Shown here one piece after another: positions 53,681 through 63,560 of a DNA stretch of 64,000 nt; positions within the stretch are counted from its first letter, which is position 1; every line of letters begins with the position of its first letter. The translations under genes were made by a program, and so were the position numbers. The notes under the pieces were generated by a model. That model was given only the letters and a program-made list of their open reading frames with translations. It was not told where the DNA came from and made no database searches. The stretch is from Boesenbergia rotunda (Eukaryota; Streptophyta; Magnoliopsida; Zingiberales; Zingiberaceae), in the NCBI GenBank assembly GCA_024364735.1, contig JAGFNQ010004018.1:144200-208199 (forward strand), in the 5' to 3' direction.

Positions 53681-55110
53681 TGTTGGTGCATGATGCACCA
53701 TATCGAACCTTGTTTTGATATTGACAAAGGATTCAAAGTTAAGTAATTTTGTGATCTAATGTGTTCACTGAGTGTGCAGAAAGAAGTCCTGGCGAAGGGC
53801 TGCTGGCACCTAGGGAAGGACTGCTAGGCATCGAAACCCTAAGACCTGGCGAAGGACTGCTAGGCACCTAGCGAAGGGCTGCTAGGAGTTAAAGACATGG
53901 CGAAGGACTGCTAGGCACCTAGCGAAGGGCCGGTAGGAGTTGAAGACCTGGCGAAGTACTTCTAGGCACCTGGCGAAGGACTTTCGGGAAGCAAAGCACT
54001 AGCGAAGGGCTGCTAGACACCTGGCAAAGGACTGCCAGAAAACAAAGTCCTAGCAAAGGACTACTAGGCACCTGGCGAAGGACAGCCAGGAATTGATGAC
54101 CCGACGAAGGGCTGATGGGCAAATGTCCAACCGGCTCTTGGAGCCGATTGGCAAAAGGTAAACTCTCCTGAGAGGAGTAGGTGAGGACGCGTTCCCCGTT
54201 GAGGGAACATTAGGCGTCGGTTCGACCTATGGTTCCATATTGGAGACCCGAAGTCAGAACAAAGACAGCTACGACCGTAAAATATTATCTAACTCTCTTA
54301 CCTTGTTATTTTGTAATTAACCCTAGATGCAAGACCGATGGAACAAGTTTCTGCAGCTCAAAACACCCTAAAGGAGAGGGGCAGCAGCTGGGCAGGGCGC
54401 CCTGGAGGTCTCGGGCGCCCCCAAGGTCAAAGCAAACAACCAAGCAAACAGTTGCTTCGAAACTGCTCTAAGTAGGGCGCCCTGGAGGTCCCGGGCGCCC
54501 TGAGTCAATGCCAAGAAATAAACCGACGTAAAAATCAACCGTGAAGCCTGTTGACCAAGTCAAGTAGGGCGCCCCAGTGTCCCGGGCACCCCCGTCAGCT
54601 CCGAGCCCGATCCTGGCGGGATAAGGCCTGATCGAGTTTCGGATAGGGGTTTGCGGATCCAGAGGCATGTGGAGGACGCCCGCAGGAGTGCTATAAAAGG
54701 GGCTCGATCCCCAATGCTTCAGAACACACTTTTCCAACGCCCCAACGCTCTTCGTTCAAGCGCTCTGCTCCGGAAACTTCTGATCTCGAGGTTCTAGCGT
54801 CGACGATGACCCTCCACACCGAGGTACAATCCACACCGGGCATCGGTAACGATGAGTTAAATTGTTGTTTTTACTGCACTACCACTGTACAAATCTCGGT
54901 AAAACTTTGCGCATTATAGAATTGCCCGCAGTAAATAGTCAAGGACCGTGGGCCTTGGAGTAGGAGCCGACCGCGACTCCGAACCAAGTAAAAAACGCAT
55001 GTGTTCCTTGTGTGTGTTTTTAATTTCTGCTGCGTATTCTCTTAAAGTTTTATCCAAAACATTTTCACGATATTCACCCCCCCCCTCTATCATGTTTTCT
55101 CGATCCAACA
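53681..55110 (+). repeat. Solo B-type LTR in the element J LTR (1430 bp)
   Basis: TGTTGGTGCA to CGATCCAACA with a perfect 5-bp target duplication GTTTT (53676-53680 and 55111-55115). It contains GCGAAGGACTGCTAGGC units (53780-54120), a triple-hairpin block (54128-54208), a GGCGCC cluster (54395-54680) and TATA box TATAAAAG (54692-54699). No PBS or internal sequence follows, so it is a solo LTR. Confidence 0.95.
54692..54699 (+). promoter_or_regulatory. TATA box of the solo B-type LTR
   Basis: TATAAAAG just after the GGCGCC/GACGCC cluster. Confidence 0.75.
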
Positions 55111-56222
55111 GTTTTTACTTGGTTTGGAGTCGCAATCGGCTCCTACTCTAAGGCCCGCGGTCCTTGACCGTTTACGACGGGCAATTCAATATTGCGTAAA
55201 GATGTTACAACTTGAGTACAAATATAGAATTTTAGAATACAGCAATTAAAAGAATCTTATACCGACGACCGAAAGATTTAGAAAGTCAGAGCCGCGGGTC
55301 ATCGTAGGCGCTTGAATCTTCAGCACGGAGCGTTTCAGAGCAGAGCGCTTGTTAGAATGTGTTGGAAAAAGTTGTCTTGGAAGACAAGGGGGTGAACCCC
55401 TTATAATCGTAGCTGGGGCACCTGTGTTGAAGGGGGCGCATGACATGTGGCCGTCACTGCGCGAAACTCAATCCGCAGACTTGGCCAGCGCTTATCCCCT
55501 CAACCAGGGCGCCTGAGCTAACTGGGGCGGCTGTGTTGACACAGGCGCGTCTGTTGCAGTCTTGAGGCTGGCTTCGAAGTGGCTTGGAGTAACCAATTGT
55601 CTGGGGCGCCTGTCTCAACACAAGCACCTAGTCAAACAGGGCTCCTCACTCCATTGAGGCGCCTGGGAGCAGAAACCTTCGTCCCTTCATTCCTGCATCC
55701 AGGATTAGTTCCAAAACACAAATAATATATAAATGATATGAATTTAAATATTATTAACAGCCTAAGCTATCTTGTTTCTGACTTTGGGCTTCCCAAATGG
55801 AACCCTAGGTCGAAACGACGCCTAGTGTTCCCTCTTACGGGGTATGCTTCCTCACCTACTCCTCTCAGGAGAGTTTAGCTGTTTGCCAACCGGCTCCTCC
55901 GGTTGGACATTTTCCCAATCCCCCGGATCAGGCCTTCGTGCCCAGTTCGCGACCAGGACTTATTGCCCAGCTTCACTCACCAGGTCTTTGGTGTCCAGTC
56001 CACGACCAGGACTTATTGCCCAACCTTTTGTCAGGACTTAGGTGCCCAGCCCGCGGCCAGGACTTAGTGCCCAATTCATAGAACCAGGACTTCGTGCCTA
56101 AAGTACCTAGGACTTTTCCTGCCCACTTGATTAAGATTGTCAGATAACAACAAAACCTTAACTTTTGAACTCTTTGCCATTATCAAAACATAGGTTTGGC
56201 ATTGGTGCTTTCAGCGTGAACA

Positions 56223-56236
56223 ATCTCCCCCTTTTT
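56223..56236 (-). other. Polypurine tract of element J
   Basis: The minus strand reads AAAAAGGGGGAGAT before the LTR start TGTTCACGCTG. Confidence 0.83.
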
Positions 56237-57402
56237 GATTTATGGCAACACGGTTCAAAAAGTTAAGTTAAGAAGCATTTAAAGCATATCTAACAAACAA
56301 GATTATCTTTAAGAGATACCTAAAAAAATTTAAGCTCCCCCTGAAAAAGTTCTGCCCCTGAAATTTTCAATGATATGCAGTTTTGAAAAACTTCTAAATG
56401 TTTTGAATTTTGACTAAGTGTTTTGTAAACAGAGCAAAGCATTTGCATAAAAACCTTTTACACTTAGACAAATTTTCCTTTTGAAAGGTTTTACAAGCCA
56501 AAAAAAATCTTTTATTTCAAAAAAAGGCTTTAAACCAATTTTTGCAAAGAAAAAATTCCTTAACCAAAAAATTTCACTTGAGAAAGAATTTTCCTTAAAA
56601 AATTTTACTTATCCAAATTTAAAAAAAAAACCCTTAAAAGTTTCGACTTTTGCACACTTAGAAAAATTTGCTTGGAAAATATTTTGTGCCTTTCGTGAAT
56701 TTCTTGAAAAATATTTTACTAAGAAAAGCATTTTGCACACTTAGAAAATTTTGCTTGGATAATATATTGTGCCTTTCGAGAATTGTTTGAAAAATATTTT
56801 TACTTAAAAGAAACCTAAGAAATTTTGCTTAGATAGAAAAAGCTTTTGCTCAAAAAATATTTTGTTCACTAAGGAAAATTTTACTTAGAAATACTTTGCC
56901 AAAAAGTTTCAAAATGTTTTTGCTCAGGCAAATTTTGTTTCCTAAGAAAAATTTTCACTAGGGTTAGTCAAGTTAAGTGATCTGATCAAGTTAGATTTGC
57001 TAAGTATGAACACTTAACTTGATTGCTGTTCAATTTGTATTTATCGCCCCAATTACTGCAAATGTACTAACTTAAAGCATCTTAAATCAAGGCATAGACC
57101 TAAGCATCTCAACCCAGTCTAGGTTATCAATCAAAGTACCCTAAGCTGCTTGTGAGATGTTGGCTTCTAGATCTATAGGTGCATGCAGTTATAGGGTTAA
57201 GGCCTAAGCTAAGTCCATTTGCGCAAAAACCCTAGTTTTAAAGAGGGTAAGTTTTTGAAAAAAAATCTAAGTCAGAAAATCATTTTAAATTCCAACAACT
57301 TGATAAACGAAATGATTTTTCAAAATATATTAAATGCTAATTTGAAAAAAATATAAAAATAGAAAAGATTATTGAAAAATACAAAACAATCCTATTCTAC
57401 TA
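56237..57402 (-). other. 3' non-coding region of element J
   Basis: A/T-rich TTTTGAAAAATATTT texture with no supportable gene. Open stretches such as 56481-56744 on the plus strand are Lys/Phe low complexity. Equivalent to 51763-52758 (inverted) and similar in texture to element C. Confidence 0.65.
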
Positions 57403-58682
57403 AGCATAATCCTAACTGCCTTCTTAGTAAGCTAAACTCAGATTCAGGTAAGGGTTTGGTAAAAATGTCAGCTAAATTAGATTTTGAGTCCATATGCATA
57501 AGTACTACTTCGCCCTTGGCTACATGATCCCTTACAAAATGATGTTTGACTTCAATATGTTTGGTTCGGGAGTGCTGAATTGGATTCTTAGTTAAATTGA
57601 TTGAACTAGAAATCCTTAAGAGTGTGCATCATCAATAAAAGCTGTGCCACACACTCTCCTAGGGCAACATATTCTGCTTCAGTTGTGGACAAAGCTATGC
57701 AGTGTTGCTTTCTACTACACCAGCTGACTAGACTATTTCCTAATAATTGACAACTTCCACATGTACTCTTTCTATCTAATTTACAACCGGCATAGTCAAA
57801 GTCAGAATATTCTGATAATTCAAAAGTGGAAGTCCTATGATACCAAATACCTACATTTAGCGTACACTTAATGTACCTTTGAATTCTCTTTAGGGCAGCT
57901 AAGTTGGATTCCTTAGCACAGGTTTGGTATCTAGTACACATTCCTAGAGAAAACAAAATATCAAGTCTACTAGCAGTTAAGTACAGTAAGCTACCAATCA
58001 TACTTCGGTATAATTTTAAGTTAACTAGTTTACCCTCAGGGTCATTATCAATTTTGACATTAGTAGTCATAGGAGTACTTAAGCTTTTAGAAGTGTCCAT
58101 TTTCAATTTCTTTATTAATTCTTTAGCATATTTGGATTGATGGACATAATTATCATCCCTAGTTTGTTTAATTTGGAGACCTAAGAAAAAGTTAAGTTCA
58201 CCTACCAAACTCATTTCAAATTCGCATTCCATAATTTTGACAAATTCTTTTAGAAAATTAGAATTAGTATATCCATATATTTTATCATCAACATATATTT
58301 GTGCAATAAATATATCTTTTTCTAAAGTTTTATCAAATAATGTGAAGTCAATTTGACCTTGGTTAAATTGCTTAGAAATTAAATAGGTTGATAATCGTTC
58401 ATACCATGCCCTAGGTGCTTGTTTCAACCCATAAAGTGCTTTCCTAAGTTTAAATACGTATTCAGGTTTTTCTAAGTCCTCAAATCCTGGGGGTTACCCT
58501 ACATATACTTCTTCTTTTATAAACCCATTAAGAAAAGCAGACTTGGCATCCATTTGGTATAGTTTAAACCCTCTATGGGTTGCAAAAGCTAATAATATTC
58601 TAATTGATTCAAGTCTGGCTACTGGGACATAGGTGTTAGATGTGTATACTGAAAGACATGCTTCTTTTATATATATGAACAT
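57403..58682 (-). pseudogene. Element J reverse transcriptase and RNase H (broken)
   Basis: The frame 58682-58494 holds RLESIRILLAFATHRGF and QMDAKSAFLNGFIKEEVYV, ending at a TAG. The same frame continues 58427-57606 with KQAPRAWYERLSTYL, IYVDDKIYGYTN, YRSMIGSLLYLTASRLDILF and the RNase H motif LSTTEAEYVALGECVAQLL. After a stop and frameshift at about 57605, the RNase H end is still readable to 57403 (TKHIEVKHHFVRDHV, ADIFTKPLPE). The sequence style, including QAPRAWYERLS, is that of Sireviruses. Conserved catalytic Asp residues are present. RT homology fades upstream of about 58640 where LTR-E sequence starts. Confidence 0.9.
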
Positions 58683-59517
58683 CTTTATTTTGAAAAGAGA
58701 ATCACAACCACACTAGGTGCCTGTTTATATTAGTATATGCATGAAGTCCAATTACTTTGCATTGTAGATAACATGGTGTGTGGTGTCACACAGAAGATCA
58801 TGTTATCAGTTCCTTGATTAGTATAAATAGAGGCCCACAACCGAGATAGAATTGGACAACCCATCGGAATAGTTGTAGTGTAATTAGGTGTGGTTGGACT
58901 TGACCATAGGATTACACTAGTGTTCTTTGAGTACATTGAGCATGACCAAAACACGAGGTTATCCAATTTGTATTGACTCGATAATTGGATAGGACCTAAG
59001 ACTTTATTATAGAGTACGATCCCTTAATCTCGATTTAATACAGGCATATATTATTAACTATTATTTCTTTAATTTACCAATGGGCGAGATCTATTCTGTT
59101 AGATCGATAGGCCCGGTAAGTTGGGAGATAATATTAATAATATGATGTGCCGTTGATTATTGATGGAATCCGTGTGTTGGTGAGTCGGGTTGATGATGCC
59201 CCCTTGATGAGCTCGAAAGGTTCATCATGCTAAACCCTGCAGGTGGATTTAATCCGGCATGATAATAAAGTCAAGTGGTACTAGTCAAGGGTCCAGAAGT
59301 TAATTAATTTAAATTGTCAATAATTTAATTAATTAACGGGCATTCGAAATCTTAAACACGGGGGGATGGACGACTTGTAATAAGTGGAGCCCATATGTAA
59401 ATATGGGGGTTGGTGAGGTATTTCAATGAGGGCCCTTTAGTGGAATGGATCCTCATTAATGGACCGGGTTTGGATCCATTAGCAAACCAAGATTCAACTC
59501 CTCCTCATGGTCCCTAT
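58640..59517 (+). repeat. E-family LTR fragment, copy 2
   Basis: The part from 59085 matches 19994-20450. The upstream part holds AGTATAAATAGAGGCCC near 58822. It ends at TCCCTAT (59517), where copy 1 continues to its TATA box, and gypsy PBS sequence follows directly. No gene. Confidence 0.72.
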
Positions 59518-59531
59518 GGTATCAGAGCAGT
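59518..59531 (+). other. Primer binding site of Gypsy-K
   Basis: GGTATCAGAGCAGT, the gypsy PBS of Gypsy-G lacking its first T, joined straight to TCCCTAT of LTR-E. Confidence 0.82.
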
Positions 59532-59891
59532 AACCATCTCACTACACACACATCAAGCCCTCTTCCTGCCGCTTCCAAGTAAGTACCTCTTTACATATCT
59601 TATAGTAGTAAAATGTTTTATGATTTTAAGGTATGCAAGTATGAACGATAGTTATGATGAAAGGTACCTTAAGATATGTACTGATGAATGACATTTTATC
59701 TTCTTTTATGAATTAAATACTTAGAATTTAAGGGTAGGAAAGTAGTTATATATTTTAATCACTAGGGTAGAAGAAATGGATTTGCGTGTGTTTTCTCGGT
59801 GTATGTTTGTGAATTGAAGAAAAAAAGAAATGGTTTTGGTACTGGCATAGTCAGTTGGGTACTAACTATGTCATTTTTTTTTCAATTCCAG

Positions 59892-60602
59892 ATGTCGCAT
59901 GAGAACTACACGGAGAGGTGCCGCGTATTGATGGAGCGGATAGAGACGGTTGAGTATAGTCCGACCCTTGGAATTCAAGGCAACATGGGGTTTTTGGATA
60001 GGCTATTCTGGAAACTGGAGCAGGAAGGGTTTCCAGTCGTGGATGATCATAGGATCGGAGCTCTGTTGCGTTCATTGCCCAATCGGGCAAGAGAGGTCGC
60101 TCATCAGATCTGGGGACAGCACGGATGTTGTATCTCGTATACGGAATTGTGTAGGCAGCTTCTCCGCCATGAGTTTCCGGAAGATCTGGGGGACTCGGAG
60201 GGGGAGCCCGAGATGTATGAGGAGGACCCCGAGCCATTCGAGGAGGACCCCGAGGAGGATCCTGAGTCGTTCGAAGAGGATCCTGAGATGTACGCGAAGG
60301 ACCCCGAGCCATTCGAGGAGGACCCCGAGATGCTCGAGATGTTTGAGGAAGACCCGATGAGCGAGGACGATCTCAAGGTGTTCGGCGAAGACCCCGAGAT
60401 GTTCGAGATGTTTGAGGAAGACCCCGGGATGTTTGGGGAAGATCCTGAAGTGGTTGAGGAGGTTCCCAGGATAGAGGAGGAGGAGCCGATGGAGACAGGG
60501 GAAGATCCTGAGGTAGGTCAGGGAGGGATGAATGAGGGAGAGGCAGTGACTGCCATGATGTACTTTGTTATGGGTCTGATGGAGGCCCATCTACTTCATT
60601 GA
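59892..60602 (+). CDS. Unrecognised acidic repeat protein in Gypsy-K (236 aa)
   Basis: The frame is open from 59799, but I prefer the ATG at 59892, which follows a T-rich CAATTCCAG stretch resembling a splice acceptor and begins MSHENYTERCRVLMERIETV. Residues 1-100 form a compact region (HRIGALLRSLPNRAREVAHQ, then ISYTELCRQLLRHEFPEDL) with a faint resemblance to a gag-type helical domain. Residues about 105-205 are built from degenerate EDPEMFEEDPE-like units, strongly acidic. The DNA is G+C-rich compared with its AT-rich surroundings. The frame has no internal stop over 268 codons. It occupies the place of gag. I know of no matching family. Confidence 0.5.
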   Translation: MSHENYTERCRVLMERIETVEYSPTLGIQGNMGFLDRLFWKLEQEGFPVVDDHRIGALLRSLPNRAREVAHQIWGQHGCCISYTELCRQLLRHEFPEDLGDSEGEPEMYEEDPEPFEEDPEEDPESFEEDPEMYAKDPEPFEEDPEMLEMFEEDPMSEDDLKVFGEDPEMFEMFEEDPGMFGEDPEVVEEVPRIEEEEPMETGEDPEVGQGGMNEGEAVTAMMYFVMGLMEAHLLH

Positions 60603-60833
60603 GTTTTGTTGGCTTTTGTGAACCAATAAGGTCTAGGTAGTAGCAATACAATTTGTTACAAATGTGGTCCCATATTATGTTTAATAACCTGATATTAACA
60701 ATGCGTGACCAATCATATCACACAATGGTGTCAAATTACATAAAGGAAATGATAGCGCTACGTGAAGATATAAAACAAAATGGGGATCTGAGTCTCTAGA
60801 AAATAAAATAGGAGAGTCTAGAAGGAAAGGGCG
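60603..60833 (+). other. Junction between acidic ORF and integrase of Gypsy-K
   Basis: About 230 bases with no gene motif. Recognisable pol sequence begins at about 60846 (GVLYLRDRLCIPND), equivalent to 43960 in Gypsy-G. Protease, RT and RNase H of the parent are missing. Confidence 0.6.
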
Positions 60834-62180
60834 ATGACTCTCATATCGCCAGGGGGAGTACTTTACCTTAGGGATCGTCTATGTATCCCTAATGATCCGG
60901 AGCTTCAAAAGGAAATACTGGCAGAAGCTCACGGAACCCCTTACTCGATGCATCTTGGATCCACTAAGATGTATCTAGATTTGAAAGAGAAGTTCTGGTG
61001 GTCCGGTATGAAGAGAGATGTGGCCCAGCATATCAGTACTTGCATGACTTGCCAACAAGTGAAGGCAGAACACCAGCGACCCGGAGGAGTTCTGCAGCCA
61101 CTTCCAATTCCGGAATGGAAATGGGAAGACATCTCAATGGATTTCATTTCAGGACTACCCCGGACTACAAATGGATATGATGCGATATGGGTCATTGTGG
61201 ACAGGTTGATGAAGTCTGCTCACTTCTTAGCAATCAAGATGACTTATTCAATTGAGCAACTGGCTCAATTATATGTTAAGGAGATAATCAGACTCCATGG
61301 AGGTCCCAAGACCATCATCTCAGATAGGGATGGTCGCTTTACTTCGCACTTCTGGGAGTGCGTTCAGAAGTCTCTCGACAATAAATTACGATTTAGCACC
61401 GCCTTTCACCCTCAGACTGACGAGCAAACTGAACGGGTGAATCAAATACTAGAAGATATGTTGAGAGCTTGTGCCCTGGACTTCAAAGGATGCTGGTGTC
61501 GATATCTATGTTTAGCGAAATTCGCTTACAATAATAGCTACCAAGCTACTATTGGGGTGGCACCTTATGAAGCCTTGTATGGGAGGAGATGTAGGTCTCC
61601 GATCTGTTGGTATGAGGGTGTTGAAAAGATGGAGATGGGGCTCACAACGGATATCATCAACAGCACCACCCGAGCTATACAGAATATCCGACAACGGATA
61701 AAAACTGCTCAGAGCCGGCACAAGAGTTATGCCGATGTTCGGTGCAGACCACTGGACTTTAATGTTGGAGATTTGGTGTTTCTGAAAGTGGTTCCTATGA
61801 AGGGGGTGACAAGATTTGGAAAGAAAGGAAAACTAAGTCCGCGCTATGTGGGGCCGTACCTAATTCTGAAAAGAGTCGGTAAAGTGGCATATGTGTTAGA
61901 GCTGCCTCCAGAAATGTCAGCTATTCATAACGTATTCCATGTGTCCCTACTTAAAAAGTGTATCCCAAATATGGACCAAGTGATCGAGCTACACACAGTA
62001 CAAGTGCAGGAGGACCTAAGCTATGAGAGCAGACCCATCCAAATTTTGGATAGGGAAGTCAAGAAGCTGAGGAGTAACGAAGTACCCTTAGTCAAGGTCC
62101 TATGGCAAAGTCAACGGTTCGAAGAAGCTACCTGGGAACGCGAGGACGAGATGAGGCGCAAGTACCCGGAGCTATTCTAA
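60834..62180 (+). CDS. Gypsy-K integrase with chromodomain-like tail (448 aa, unbroken)
   Basis: The zinc-binding region (MHLGSTKMY to CMTCQQVK) opens the frame. The catalytic core follows with ISMDFISGLP (Asp), SDRDGRF (Asp) and QTERVNQILED (Glu), the last two acidic residues separated by 35 residues (DD35E). The C-terminal GKLSPRYVGPYLILKRVGKV region and a chromodomain-like tail, LVKVLWQSQRFEEATWERED to YPELF, end the frame at 62180. It is a 5'-truncated pol: its ATG at 60834 is chance or recruited. One residue in the HPQTD-QTER motif (Glu instead of Gly) differs from Gypsy-G. The absence of any stop over 448 codons contrasts with every other pol in the window. Confidence 0.9.
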   Translation: MTLISPGGVLYLRDRLCIPNDPELQKEILAEAHGTPYSMHLGSTKMYLDLKEKFWWSGMKRDVAQHISTCMTCQQVKAEHQRPGGVLQPLPIPEWKWEDISMDFISGLPRTTNGYDAIWVIVDRLMKSAHFLAIKMTYSIEQLAQLYVKEIIRLHGGPKTIISDRDGRFTSHFWECVQKSLDNKLRFSTAFHPQTDEQTERVNQILEDMLRACALDFKGCWCRYLCLAKFAYNNSYQATIGVAPYEALYGRRCRSPICWYEGVEKMEMGLTTDIINSTTRAIQNIRQRIKTAQSRHKSYADVRCRPLDFNVGDLVFLKVVPMKGVTRFGKKGKLSPRYVGPYLILKRVGKVAYVLELPPEMSAIHNVFHVSLLKKCIPNMDQVIELHTVQVQEDLSYESRPIQILDREVKKLRSNEVPLVKVLWQSQRFEEATWEREDEMRRKYPELF

Positions 62181-62204
62181 GTTCGAGGATGAACTTTCAC
62201 GAGG

Positions 62205-62214
62205 TATGGGGGAT
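62205..62214 (+). other. Polypurine tract of Gypsy-K
   Basis: TATGGGGGAT directly before TGTAACGACC, equal to the Gypsy-G tract. Confidence 0.83.
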
Positions 62215-62694
62215 TGTAACGACCCGGAAAATTCTCTTAATATTTTCTTAAAATATTGAGCATGTTTAGATAATTTTTTGAGGAACCTAGAAATAATAAT
62301 GCGAACTTTGGCCTAGAAAATCCATGTTTTCTCATTTAAATTGGGAAAAAGGACACTAATGGGGCTTATATGGGCTTTCTAGTACCATAATTATTGGTGG
62401 ATTTTAGGTGAAAATTAGTATAAATATAAAGGGATTTTAATAGGAAATATTAACATAATTATGGGGGAATTTTTAGGGGATTTTCGAAAATACTAGGAAA
62501 AATAAAATAAAATAAGTGGGAAAAAAATTATGCATCTACCAAGGATTGAATCTTGGACCTCTTGTACAACCATGTATGCTTTAACCAACTCACCTAGAAA
62601 GTGATTGTTAGGAGGAAATGAAGTGGATATTAGTTAAGGCATAGAAGAAGATGAAGGGTCATTGAGAGACTCTTCATTTACCTCCTTAATGGGC

Positions 62695-62700
62695 TATAAA
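62695..62700 (+). promoter_or_regulatory. TATA box of the Gypsy-K LTR
   Basis: GGGCTATAAAGAGAGG before a CTTCC-rich leader. Confidence 0.6.
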
Positions 62701-63099
62701 GAGAGGGGTTTTGGGAGTTACCTCTTCCTTCCATCACTTTGCAATTTCTTCCTCTTCCTCCCCTCATCCTAGCCGAACACCCAAGGAAGGGTTCTCCCTT
62801 GGAAAAGCTCCACAAGAGGTCTTATCTCCAAGATCTAAGGGTTTTCCAAGGATACAAGGACAAGGAGGCAAGGATCCAAAGATTTTGCAATTTTTCTTCT
62901 CTTTCAAGGTTCGAAAAATCTAGAAACCTAAGGTAAGACTCCCTCACCTGTGGTATAATAGTTCATTATGATTTCCATGATTTTTATCATGATATATTGG
63001 TTGGTTTTTGGATTTGATGTTGAAAGGAAAGAAAATCAAGAATCCTAGGTTTATGGGTTTCGGCCACAAGGATTTTAAGGTCTATAATTAAGCCAAAAA

Positions 63100-63560
63100 T
63101 CTTTATAATGTTATTTAATGTTCCCTTATGATGTTTAGAGGTTAAGTGTAATTTTTGGGAATTTTTGGAGTACCCTAGGACACCCTAGGGTTTCGGCCAA
63201 TATGAAAGAAACAAAATCAATACCCTAGAGACCCTATGGGTTTCGGCCACAATGTTTTAGGGTCCATAATGATGCTAAAAATATTTATAATGTTATTTAA
63301 TGTTCCCTTATGATTTTTAGAGGTTAAGTATAATTTTTGGGAATTTTTGGAGTACCCTAGGACACCCTAGGGTTTCGGCCAACATGAAAGAAACAAAATC
63401 AACACCCTAGAGACCCTATGGGTTTCGGCCACAATGTTTTAGGGTCCATAATGATGCTAAAAAATCTTGATAATGTTATTTAATGTTCCCTTATGATGTT
63501 TAGAGATTAAGAATAATTTTTGGAAATTTTTGGAGTACCCTAGGATACCCTAGGGTTTCG
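63100..63560 (+). repeat. Tandem repeat of about 183 bp in the Gypsy-K LTR
   Basis: TTATAATGTTATTTAATGTT begins successive units near 63101, 63284 and 63467. Each unit holds GGGTTTCGGCCA, and this phrase recurs singly up to the window end (63680, 63830, 63980). Confidence 0.88.

Larger units (their letters stand above)
53566..56222 (-). repeat. 3' LTR of element J, split by a solo LTR
   Basis: Left part 53566-53680, right part 55116-56222. The left end carries the inverse of the C-rich LTR end (GATAGAAAGGGGGGTGAATAT). The right part has a weak minus-strand TATA (about 55400), GGCGCC palindromes (55410-55680), the hairpin block (55838-55908) and GACTTATTGCCCAG-type repeats up to the terminus at 56222. 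Confidence 0.82.
53566..58640 (-). mobile_element. Element J, Sirevirus-like Copia element inserted in the element I LTR
   Basis: On the minus strand: RT and RNase H (58682 down to 57403), non-coding tail, PPT (56223-56236) and 3' LTR (56222 down to 53566, interrupted by a solo LTR). The LTR net of the solo insert is about 1.22 kb, matching the 1213-bp B-family LTR. Its outer end (plus TGTGGGATCGG) abuts the element I LTR directly after the TATA box, as in a nested insertion. The 5' half is missing beyond about 58640. Confidence 0.82.

Noticed and set aside
52759..56222. A foldback transposon formed by opposite LTRs of elements I and J
   Set aside because: Nested insertion of J into the I LTR explains the opposite orientation, and the arms are not equal in extent.
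56481..56744. A Lys/Phe-rich 87-codon gene
   Set aside because: Low-complexity A/T-rich sequence in the non-coding tail of element J, on the strand opposite the element.
60072..60590. Minus-strand 172-codon frame across the acidic ORF
   Set aside because: It is the complement of the EDPE repeat DNA (repeated Leu/His/Phe units); the plus frame is better placed in the element.
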